Below, one piece after another: positions 1 through 6,294 of a stretch of 15,980 nt of DNA (positions within the stretch are counted from its first letter, which is position 1; each line of letters starts with the position of its first letter). Both the position numbers and the translations under genes were made by a program. Source of the stretch: Deltaproteobacteria bacterium (GTDB lineage Bacteria > Desulfobacterota > Desulfobacteria > Desulfobacterales > ETH-SRB1); assembly GCA_019314185.1 (NCBI GenBank), contig JAFCZU010000056.1:1-15980 (forward strand), written 5' to 3'. The notes beneath the pieces are model-generated. The model did not search any database. It was not told the origin of the DNA and saw nothing but the letters and a program-made list of their open reading frames with translations.

Positions 1-609
1 ATTCGTCATGGTTGGATTGAACGCAACAGAATATTAAAGCCAACTGAGGGGTGGCAATATATTAAAGTTCCTTTGCAAAAACATTCAAGGGACATAACAA
101 TAAAAGATATTTTAATTAAAAATGAACAGAATTGGAGAAAAAAGACAATAGCTCAGTTACAATATTATAAAAAATCTGCTCCTTATTTTTTTAAAGTAAT
201 TGGACTGTTAAATGATGTATTCGCACAAGAATTAACTAGTATGGTTTATTTAAATAAAGAGGCGTTAAAAGCAGTTTGTGATTATTTAGAAATTCAAACT
301 CCAGTTGAAATATATTCAAAAATGGAACTCGATATAGATCCTGTGAATGCACCTGATGAATGGGCTTTGAATATATGTAAAGCAATGAAAGGAGTTAGTG
401 AATATTGGAATCCCACCGGAGGGATGAGTTTTTTTGATCGATCCAAATATAAATCAAATCAAATAGAGTTAAAGTTTCAAAGAGTAAATTTGATTGAATA
501 TGATCAAAAGCGTCCTACTTTTGAGGTTGGACTTTCTATTATTGATGTAATGATGTTTAATAGTGTAGAACAAATCAATAAAATGCTGGATGATTATGAA
601 TTGTTCTGA
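1..609 (+). CDS. WbqC-family protein, N-terminus cut by window edge
   Basis: The frame is open from the first base, so the gene begins outside the window; 202 residues remain. The visible protein begins with a block reading HGWIERNRIL, which matches the conserved G-W-I-x-R-N-R-I block near the N-terminus of WbqC-like proteins (Pfam WbqC family). In that family this block lies roughly 30 residues from the start, so only a short piece should be missing. A TTG at 73 is internal and not a credible start. WbqC proteins occur in O-antigen and other surface-glycan clusters; their biochemical role is poorly defined. The sequence is AT-rich, unlike the genes beyond 6.3 kb. Its last 20 bases overlap the next gene, a GNAT acetyltransferase, which indicates translational coupling and a shared pathway. 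The family call is fairly secure; the exact function is not known. Confidence 0.85.
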   Translation: MRHGWIERNRILKPTEGWQYIKVPLQKHSRDITIKDILIKNEQNWRKKTIAQLQYYKKSAPYFFKVIGLLNDVFAQELTSMVYLNKEALKAVCDYLEIQTPVEIYSKMELDIDPVNAPDEWALNICKAMKGVSEYWNPTGGMSFFDRSKYKSNQIELKFQRVNLIEYDQKRPTFEVGLSIIDVMMFNSVEQINKMLDDYELF

Positions 610-1048
610 ACTGAATTTTAAAATAAAAACTGCTTCTCATAAAACAATAATTGACCATTTGATTGAGTGTGCAAATTGTTTCAATCCTCCATTGTATACT
701 TATGTCGACATAAAAGAGTACGGGAAAAAAATTTTTGATAATGCTGTTACTTTTGAGGGGTGGGATAATAACAGACTTGTAGGGATGATAGCTGCATATT
801 ACAATAACTGGAGAACAAAAATTGGATACATTACTAATGTAAGTGTGTTAAAAGATTATAAAGGTTTTGGTATAGCATCAAAATTATTGAAGCAAACTAT
901 TAATTATGGAAGAGAAAACGGTTTTTATCAAATAGAATTGGAAGTGAATATTAATAATATTAAAGCTTTTAAATTATATGAAAAACATGGATTTGTTGTA
1001 GTAAAACAAAATACAAAATCCTATTGGTTATTATACCGGATTCGCTAA
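590..1048 (+). CDS. GNAT-family N-acetyltransferase
   Basis: This 152-residue protein has the usual length and layout of a single-domain GNAT enzyme, which moves an acetyl group from acetyl-CoA to an amine. Acetyl-CoA-binding motif A is at about residues 79-101, with the pyrophosphate-loop glycines G92 and G94 (YKGFGIA). The usual Arg/Gln three residues before the first glycine is Asp here (D89), a mild deviation. The C-terminal N-x-x-A-x-x-L-Y-x-x-x-G-F block, typical of GNAT motif B, is at about residues 122-135. The start at 590 overlaps the WbqC gene by 20 bases; an in-frame ATG at 596 is an equally possible start. Its place beside WbqC in a glycan locus suggests acetylation of an amino sugar, but the substrate is inferred from context only. 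Confidence 0.85.
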   Translation: MIMNCSELNFKIKTASHKTIIDHLIECANCFNPPLYTYVDIKEYGKKIFDNAVTFEGWDNNRLVGMIAAYYNNWRTKIGYITNVSVLKDYKGFGIASKLLKQTINYGRENGFYQIELEVNINNIKAFKLYEKHGFVVVKQNTKSYWLLYRIR

Positions 1049-1551
1049 CTGTTTTGGTTGAGAAAGATGAGATTGCCGAACGGTACTATAACATCTAAAG
1101 TTTACCGTATAAGACAAATTGTTCATGCCTCTGCCTGTGCTGATCAATGGTGTACCAAAAAGTAAAGATGGTGTGGATATGGTATACGCAAGGGAGTCTT
1201 TTTCATGTTGTTCTGTTTGATGTCTGCTCCTGCCCGAGCAGTTCCGTTTGATCGCCATGCTGATGATCTTTATGGCGGTGCACAAATCATTTAGCAAATG
1301 TGGTTTTGCATATGGGACAGTCAGCGTGAATTCGAAGATCGATTTTTTAAGCTCAACATATAGTATTTAACTCCAGAAAGAACTTTACATGTTGGATCAT
1401 TGTTGAAACTGAAAACTTTTGTTGTTGTGCAGCCTCGCGCTAATTCAAAAACAAGATTATGATCATGCTGACGAAGAATGCTGGATTTTCTATTTTATAT
1501 TTTTTTAGGGTAAAATTTATGCTAAAAATTGATCGGATTAGATGAAAACTT
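1049..1551 (+). other. 503-bp stretch with no recognisable gene
   Basis: Both strands were read. The longest open stretch is on the minus strand (1031-1297) and looks like chance: it overlaps the GNAT gene end and matches no family I know. A 31-codon + frame (1125-1220) and a + frame around 1230-1350 read as protein-like in places but are interrupted. The part up to about 1300 is less AT-rich than the genes on either side, so it may be the remnant of a gene of different origin. From about 1480 to 1551 the sequence is very AT-rich, and TAAAAT near 1511-1516 could be part of a promoter for the GT2 gene at 1552. No RNA gene or hairpin array was identified. Confidence 0.4.
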
Positions 1552-2484
1552 ATGAATGAGCCATTAGTAAGCATAGCATGTATAACATATAATCATGAAA
1601 AGTACATAGCCCAGGCTATCGAAGGTTTTTTATTGCAAAAAACATCATTTCCAATTGAGATTATCATTCACGACGATGCTTCGACTGACAATACAAAAAA
1701 AAATGTTGAGCAATACGCGAAAATCAATCCCAACTTAATATTTCCTATATATCAACAAGTAAACCAGTATTCATTAGGGAATAAAATATTTGTTAAATAT
1801 GTTTTTCCTCATTGCAGAGGTAAATATATTGCCATTTGCGAAGGCGATGACTATTGGACGTCACCCCACAAGCTGCAAAGGCAAGTGGATTATCTCGAGA
1901 AACATCCTGATATTGCGGGTTGTTTCAACAATGCTTTAGTAATAGATAAAGATGACAAAAAAATAAAGGATGAATGGTATGATGAGCAAAAACAGAGAAG
2001 AGATAACTATAAGAAAAGATTTAATCAGGAATACTGCTTAACAACTTTGAGAAGTAGTTATCCTTCATGTGGTCTAATGTTCCGTGGTACTGTTTTACTT
2101 AATTTGCCTAAATGGTATCTAAAAACAGGTTCCGATTATTTATTAGATTTATTAATAACAGAATATGGAAATTTAGTTTATTTACCATTTATTGGGTCTG
2201 CTTATAGAATTCATGAAAAAGGTATTTGGCAAGGAGCAAATAAAATAGAAAGGTTAAATATGCAATTATATCGATATATAGGATTATATTCATCTAAGAA
2301 TATGCGAAGCAAATATTCAGCATATTTAAAAAATGAAATATTAACATTTTCATTTAATATTTCAAAAGAATACGATAAACTTTTTGATACAAGACATTAT
2401 TTATTATATAAATTGTTATATTATAAGTACAAATTTTTGACAAAACTGGATATGCTTAAATTCAGAGCTCCTGACGTCAAGTAA
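1552..2484 (+). CDS. Family 2 glycosyltransferase (GT-A fold)
   Basis: This 310-residue protein carries the GT2 core. It opens with PLVSIACITYNHEKYIAQAI, the usual first beta strand and helix. The nucleotide-binding HDDASTDNT is at about residues 40-48, and the metal-binding acidic segment EGDDYW at residues 97-102. GT2 enzymes move a sugar from a nucleotide donor to a lipid-linked or growing glycan at the cytoplasmic face of the membrane. No transmembrane segment is obvious. The C-terminal third is Lys- and Tyr-rich with no motif that reveals the sugar. The ATG at 1552 has no strong Shine-Dalgarno site, but the homology begins within the first few residues, so the start is likely right. The gene is AT-rich like the two genes before it, and unlike the GT2 genes near 10-13 kb. 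Confidence 0.9.
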   Translation: MNEPLVSIACITYNHEKYIAQAIEGFLLQKTSFPIEIIIHDDASTDNTKKNVEQYAKINPNLIFPIYQQVNQYSLGNKIFVKYVFPHCRGKYIAICEGDDYWTSPHKLQRQVDYLEKHPDIAGCFNNALVIDKDDKKIKDEWYDEQKQRRDNYKKRFNQEYCLTTLRSSYPSCGLMFRGTVLLNLPKWYLKTGSDYLLDLLITEYGNLVYLPFIGSAYRIHEKGIWQGANKIERLNMQLYRYIGLYSSKNMRSKYSAYLKNEILTFSFNISKEYDKLFDTRHYLLYKLLYYKYKFLTKLDMLKFRAPDVK

Positions 2485-2582
2485 ATTCGATTGCAACAGA
2501 ATCAGGTTGCGACAGAGACAAATAACCTATTTCAAGGCTATCTGAGCATGCTTTAAGGCCTAATCTTGTTGCAATCAAATTT
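2483..2582. repeat. Imperfect inverted repeat, 24-bp arms
   Basis: The left arm (2483-2506) and the right arm (2559-2582) are inverted copies that match at about 20 of 24 positions; the central GATTGCAACA is perfect. They enclose about 52 bases. The left arm begins in the stop codon of the GT2 gene. It has no run of T after it, so it is not a classic intrinsic terminator. It could be a small non-coding mobile element, an RNA processing site or a weak terminator. The rest of the gap to 2735 holds no gene I can recognise. Confidence 0.5.
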
Positions 2583-2735
2583 ACGCTGTTTGTTTGCTAC
2601 AAATTTTGTAGATTCCACAGATGTCAAGGCTTCTTAAGAAGAAATTTCAACAAGGGGCAGGTGCCCTGAAATTAGTGACGCGTTTCTGAGACAGCGGGTT
2701 AGCATTGCATAACCTGTAGCAAATTGTTTTTAATT

Positions 2736-3620
2736 ATGCGTATAGCTCATATCATAAACCCGGTTATTGTCGGAGAGTCATCGGATCTCTTTGTTGCACA
2801 GCCTATCACTTTCGAGACGATGAGAATAGCCCAGGAATTCGCCCGAGGACACGTTGATGTAGCTCTGTATTCCGCACAGTATCCGGAGGATCGTTCCATT
2901 GTCCCCGAATGGTTTCAGATTACGCCCGATTTGGACCGATCAATCTTCGAAATCAGAAGTTTTTATAAAAAGCGAAAGCTCCCCCTCATTAAGGATATCT
3001 TGGATCGTCTTTATGACGCATCAGATGCCGACTATTTCATATATACCAATGTGGACATCGCTCTAATGCCGCATTTCTATGTTGCTGTAAACAAGATAAT
3101 TGAAACTGGATATGACGCATTTGTGATTAATAGACGTACGATTTCACAAGAATATACCAACGTTGATCAGCTTTATCTCATGTTTTCTCAAGCAGGCGAA
3201 AAACATCCCGGATATGATTGTTTTGTTTTTAAACGGGATTTCTATCCCGGGTTTAATACAGGGGCGGCATGTGTTGGTGCGAATTGGATTGGGCGAGTAC
3301 TTATTACAAACCTAATTTGTCATTCCACAAAATTTGATGTTTTTGAAGACCTACATCTTACTTTTCATATTGGAGATGACAGAAATTGGAAAGTGCAAAT
3401 TTACAAGGATTACGATAAACACAATGAAAATGAGTTGCATAATATTCTATTAGAGTATAAGTCGCATAATCTCCTTCAGGACAAGCCATTAGTCGAGAGC
3501 TTCTTGCAACAGATTGAAAGCCCTGATTCCTCTCCTACTCCTAAGCCTCACAAAAGTAAACTTCCACCGCTCTCGCTCATCGAAGCGAAACTGAAAAAGC
3601 TCATAAATAGAATACTCTGA
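2736..3620 (+). CDS. Putative GT-A-like glycosyltransferase, family unassigned
   Basis: A 294-residue protein whose family I cannot name. It starts MRIAHIINPV and contains an acidic segment YTNVDIALMPHF around residues 103-114, with D107 placed after a hydrophobic strand, as in the DxD metal site of GT-A glycosyltransferases. Later it has GYDCFVFKRDF and, near the middle, a GxNWIGR segment. Proteins that scan hydrophobic strand plus N/D-x-D in polysaccharide loci are usually glycosyltransferases, so that is the working call, made on pattern and context only. The C-terminal tail is proline- and lysine-rich. An in-frame TTG at 2724 is possible, but the ATG at 2736 gives a more natural N-terminus. 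Neither has a clear Shine-Dalgarno site. The gene is flanked by a repeat region upstream and an insertion-sequence relic downstream. Confidence 0.55.
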   Translation: MRIAHIINPVIVGESSDLFVAQPITFETMRIAQEFARGHVDVALYSAQYPEDRSIVPEWFQITPDLDRSIFEIRSFYKKRKLPLIKDILDRLYDASDADYFIYTNVDIALMPHFYVAVNKIIETGYDAFVINRRTISQEYTNVDQLYLMFSQAGEKHPGYDCFVFKRDFYPGFNTGAACVGANWIGRVLITNLICHSTKFDVFEDLHLTFHIGDDRNWKVQIYKDYDKHNENELHNILLEYKSHNLLQDKPLVESFLQQIESPDSSPTPKPHKSKLPPLSLIEAKLKKLINRIL

Positions 3621-3657
3621 TAACATGAAATTTAGTGTCCCTTTCGGGGATGGTTGA

Positions 3658-3687
3658 AACCCCTCGCCTTTAGGCGAAGAAAAGGTT
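3658..3687. repeat. Left-end hairpin of IS200/IS605 relic
   Basis: AACC and GGTT form the outer stem; TCGCC (3664-3668) and GGCGA (3673-3677) pair around the loop TTTA. It lies 12 bases upstream of the tnpA start, the usual place for a subterminal recognition hairpin. Confidence 0.65.
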
Positions 3688-3699
3688 ATAGTTGTCGCT

Positions 3700-4060
3700 A
3701 TGCGACTTTACAAACTTGGAGCCCAGACAAAAACAGACCTCAAGGTGCACCTGATTTGGATTCCCAAATATCGAAAAAGGGTATTGACTGGCCAGGTTGC
3801 AATCCGTATGTTCATCTCATACCGTCCGACTCAAAACGTGAGCAAAATTATGCAATGGCTTAAAGGTATAAGCTCACGTAGGTTGCTATCGGAGTTTCCC
3901 CATTTGAGAAAGAAGTTTTGGGGGCAGACATCTGTGGGCACGCGGGTACTTGGCAGTTAGCTCCGGTAATATTACGGATGAAATGATTCAACAATACATT
4001 GAGGAGCAAGAGGGCGAACCCGTTGCAGATGACAGTCGATTTCCAATCGACCCCTCATGA
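3700..4060 (+). pseudogene. tnpA: IS200/IS605 transposase TnpA (Y1, HUH), broken
   Basis: TnpA of IS200/IS605 is a small (about 140-150 residue) Y1 single-strand transposase. The relic keeps several family blocks: DLKVHLIWIPKYRKRVLTG near the start, then NVSKIMQWLKG and LLSEFPHLRKKFWG. It is broken at least twice. The middle part that should carry the HUH metal-binding histidines is missing or out of frame: only a short VHL remains, in another frame near 3808-3816, between two parts of the reading frame. After the FWG block one extra base near 3922 shifts the frame; reading on in the new frame gives RHLWARGYLAVSSGNITDE and then the TGA at 4058, which lies inside the right-end hairpin. The protein cannot be active. 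No tnpB gene accompanies it. Confidence 0.85.
4035..4051. repeat. Small perfect hairpin near the end of tnpA
   Basis: GTCGAT and ATCGAC pair perfectly around a five-base loop, seven bases before the right-end hairpin. It lies within the last codons of the tnpA relic and may be part of the right-end structure or chance. Confidence 0.4.
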
Positions 4061-4090
4061 ACCTCTCGTCTTATAGACGAGAGTGGTTCA
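4058..4090. repeat. Right-end hairpin of IS200/IS605 relic
   Basis: The stem is TGAACC plus TCTCGTC, loop TTATA, then GACGAGA, an unpaired GT and GGTTCA. The tnpA stop codon TGA forms its first three bases. The one-sided two-base bulge is a feature shared with the lone hairpin at 6153-6191. Confidence 0.65.
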
Positions 4091-4110
4091 GTGAACAGAT
4101 TGATTTGGAT

Positions 4111-4227
4111 ATGATCAACTTACCACAAGATCCGACCTTCATTGTGGGTTCTCATAGATCAGGAACAACGCTTCTACAATCACTACTTGCTACTTGCTAC
4201 TTGCTACTCAGGACAATCCGTTGACGT
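4111..4227 (+). pseudogene. Sulfotransferase 5' stub, frameshifted in a heptamer repeat
   Basis: The ATG at 4111 begins a frame reading FIVGSHRSGTTLLQSLLA, the PAPS 5'-phosphosulfate-binding loop at the start of sulfotransferases. Directly after it the frame enters a tandem repeat of the heptamer CTACTTG (4181-4208) and stops at 4225-4227 after 38 codons. If two repeat units (14 bases) are removed, the frame instead reads LLATQDNPLT, which aligns with the intact sulfotransferase that begins at 4355 (ILNRHPKLY). Another stop follows at once, so the gene was further eroded. No other sulfotransferase motif is found before 4355. This is the remnant of a third sulfotransferase, next to the IS relic. 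Confidence 0.75.
4181..4208 (-). repeat. Heptamer tandem array, four units (AGTANNN on minus strand)
   Basis: Read on the minus strand it is three copies of AGTAGCA followed by AGTAGTG. On the + strand it appears as CTACTTG repeats. It lies inside the sulfotransferase stub and shifts its frame. A second array of the same general form lies at 15677-15711 on the other strand. Confidence 0.85.
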
Positions 4228-4354
4228 AAGCCTTTCTCTTGCTTGAGATTGACAGCAAATGAAATACGAAAAGTACATGTATGTATTCCTATTTTCAGCT
4301 TCGGCTCCTATTCCTAACATGCCGCTGTTATGGCATTAGATAAATTTGGTATAA

Positions 4355-5740
4355 ATGTCGCGTAACAAGACTTCAGATCGGAATGGCTTTAACCCGCCGG
4401 GTTTCATAGTTGGTGTCGACAGGAGTGGAACAACAATCCTTGCCGCTATATTAAATCGTCATCCTAAATTATATGTATTGCCCGAAACACATTTTTTTTC
4501 GATTTTGGGAACCGATCAAAAATTATCTAATTGTTTTCAAGTAAGTTGGCCTAAATCCTTGGATCAACTTATCGAGAAAATGAACACGATTCGCCGCGAC
4601 GACTTTGCTGAATGGGGCCCACCCTTGGAAGTTATCCACAAACAAGTCAGTAAAGAAGATGCAGAGCCAAAGGCAGTATTTGAAGCACTTGGCAGATCAT
4701 TGGTAAAATTTAATGGAAAAGATTTATGGCTTGAAAAAACACCGGGTCATATCCGTCACCTAAGCAAGATAAGAGAGGAATTTCCAAAGGCACCGATAGT
4801 ACATATAATACGAGATGGACGAGACGTCGCCCATTCGTTGACGAATGTATACTGGGGAAACAAAGTTTATTGGGTGAACTTGTTGCTCTGGGTAAACGAC
4901 GTATCGCAGGCTAGAGGCTGGCTGGAAAAAGACGCAAATTCTATTTCAATACGCTATGAAGACCTTGTCAAAGAACCAGTGCTTACGATAGCAAAAGTTT
5001 GTGATTTTCTAAACTTAGACTTTTACACTGAAATTCTCCAACCAGATGGATCGGAGTATGCTCTAATAGAGAAAGGCTCGTCTCACAAAGAGGCGATACA
5101 AAAACCTATAAATGGCTCTAACGTAGCACGTTGGCGTAAAGTCTTGCCGGAGGAGATGCAGCGCATAGCACTAATGATAGCTGGCAACGAACTCAGAAAA
5201 TGGGGTTATGAAGATCACCAAATAGCACCAAAGAATATTCATACCCTACGGCTATCTAAGAACATCCTTTACTCACATGATAACCGGCCACGGTTCGATA
5301 AACTACTCAGTATGATCGCAGGCCTCACGGATGCTATTACTTTTGAGGATTTTGGAACCATACAGGAAGATAACGGAAAGAATGTTCCACATATCTGGCT
5401 CACCAATGAACTACCTGTACCGCAACTACTTTGCATGCGAAATCGACGGGTTGTGCTTATTGAACTTTACCGCTTCTGGTTCAAGCTCAAGAAACTTAAA
5501 AAACAACAAACAAAACTTGTATGGATCTATGCGGATCACATTAAAGACAGCCTGAAGTGGCCAACACGAAGAGTTTTTGAAATAACCATGGCGCGGTATA
5601 CCAATGCGGTTGTTTGTCTTTGTCCAGATCCCAAGAGATGTGAGTTACATCGCATTTTAAAAATTCCGAAACAAAAAATAGTTCATCTAAATGAGAACGA
5701 ATCTAAACAAAAGTTAAAAAGGCTCCTTCATTTTTCATAG
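4355..5740 (+). CDS. Sulfotransferase with unusual C-terminal extension
   Basis: Residues 1 to about 290 form a PAPS-dependent sulfotransferase, which moves a sulfo group from PAPS to a hydroxyl on a sugar or lipid acceptor. The 5'-phosphosulfate loop is FIVGVDRSGTT (residues 17-27) and the 3'-phosphate-binding segment is HIIRDGRDVAHS with R153 and D157. The domain ends near GNELRKWGYE (about residue 286). Residues 305-461 are extra: bacterial members of this family usually end around 280-320. The last 75 residues, from VWIYADHIKD (389 onward) through TNAVVCLCPDPKRC and IPKQKIVHLNEN, resemble the end of the N-terminal half of a GT-B (GT4-type) glycosyltransferase but lack a donor-binding half. 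The start lacks a clear Shine-Dalgarno site. The sulfotransferase call is secure; the nature of the extension is inference. Confidence 0.88.
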   Translation: MSRNKTSDRNGFNPPGFIVGVDRSGTTILAAILNRHPKLYVLPETHFFSILGTDQKLSNCFQVSWPKSLDQLIEKMNTIRRDDFAEWGPPLEVIHKQVSKEDAEPKAVFEALGRSLVKFNGKDLWLEKTPGHIRHLSKIREEFPKAPIVHIIRDGRDVAHSLTNVYWGNKVYWVNLLLWVNDVSQARGWLEKDANSISIRYEDLVKEPVLTIAKVCDFLNLDFYTEILQPDGSEYALIEKGSSHKEAIQKPINGSNVARWRKVLPEEMQRIALMIAGNELRKWGYEDHQIAPKNIHTLRLSKNILYSHDNRPRFDKLLSMIAGLTDAITFEDFGTIQEDNGKNVPHIWLTNELPVPQLLCMRNRRVVLIELYRFWFKLKKLKKQQTKLVWIYADHIKDSLKWPTRRVFEITMARYTNAVVCLCPDPKRCELHRILKIPKQKIVHLNENESKQKLKRLLHFS

Positions 5741-5797
5741 CTCCTGATCAGCGGTGAAGATATCTACTTGAATTTTTTAAAAAAAGGTCAACATTAG

Positions 5798-6157
5798 ATG
5801 ATTGATAAAACAAAGCCATTAGTAATCGCAGATCTGTCAAGAAAATGTCGTTCCTCTGCGGGTTTCCGCTTTTACAATCTAGTTAAGATACTATCAAGAA
5901 CCTGTAAGGTCTATTTCTGTGCTCTGGTTAGTAACGATCCGATTTTATCTAAAGCTCATCAGACCGAACGCTAAAAACAAGACATCGAAGTCGCGACGTC
6001 ACTGTCAAAATGGGAGGCATTGTTGAATCGCTATTGTGTAAAAAATACGAATCGGTGTTAAGCGTTATTAACGTGCCCTGAACTTTCCCCTATTTTTAGA
6101 AAAGCAGGAGTCGCTTTGATTCCTGGGGATATCAGAAAGCTGGTTTTCAAACCATGA
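5798..6157 (+). pseudogene. Glycosyltransferase relic (GT4-like N-terminal half), broken
   Basis: An ATG at 5798, with AAAAAGGT just upstream, opens a frame of 58 residues (PLVIADLSRKCRSSAGFRFY, then NLVKIL and VYFCALVSNDP) that ends at a TAA at 5972. Protein-like text carries on in other frames: CKKYESVLSVINVP near 6034-6078, and FRKAGVALIPGDIRKLVFKP near 6095-6154, ending in TGA at 6155-6157. Order and content suit the N-terminal half of a GT-B fold glycosyltransferase (N-terminal strand and helix, then a segment like YESVLSVIN where such enzymes read 'DVVH'). Stops and shifts break it in at least two places, and no donor-binding half follows. The end lies on the hairpin at 6153-6191. The family is tentative; that it is a broken gene is more secure. 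Confidence 0.5.
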
Positions 6158-6191
6158 ACTACCCCGCAGTTTTGCGGCAGGGTAGTTCATG
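6153..6191. repeat. Lone hairpin of IS200/IS605 right-end type
   Basis: CATGAACTACCC (6153-6164) pairs perfectly with GGGTAGTTCATG (6180-6191). Inside, CGCA and TGCG pair around GTTT and leave about three bases unpaired on the right side only. This build (a TGAAC...GTTCA outer stem, a separate GC-rich inner stem, a one-sided bulge) matches the right-end hairpin at 4058-4090. No transposase lies beside it. It could also stop transcription, although only a short T-rich stretch (about 6200) follows, not an immediate run. Confidence 0.6.
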
Positions 6192-6294
6192 ACTGCGGTT
6201 ATGTTTTTAGGAGCTTTCAAGGGCTAATTCAGCGAAGCTAAATTTAACCAAAATTATGGAGTTGTGCAAAGCTCTCATATCTAAAAAGGGTCGA

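Larger units (their letters stand above)
3658..4090 (+). mobile_element. Degraded IS200/IS605-type element with hairpin ends
   Basis: The extent is set by two hairpins around a broken tnpA gene. The left hairpin (3658-3687) has an outer AACC/GGTT stem and an inner TCGCC-TTTA-GGCGA stem. The right hairpin (4058-4090) pairs TGAACC-TCTCGTC with GACGAGA-GGTTCA around a TTATA loop and leaves two unpaired bases (GT) on one side. IS200/IS605 elements have no terminal inverted repeats; their transposase recognises imperfect subterminal hairpins of this kind. The exact cleavage sites cannot be fixed by eye, so the boundaries are approximate. The element sits between the GT-A-like gene and a sulfotransferase stub. 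Confidence 0.75.

Noticed and set aside
1031..1297. 88-codon open frame on the minus strand in the gene-poor gap
   Set aside because: Overlaps the GNAT gene end, low-complexity look, no recognisable motif and no ribosome site that I could find.
4058..4090. Right-end hairpin considered as an intrinsic terminator
   Set aside because: No run of T follows, and its place at the end of tnpA matches an IS200/IS605 end better.
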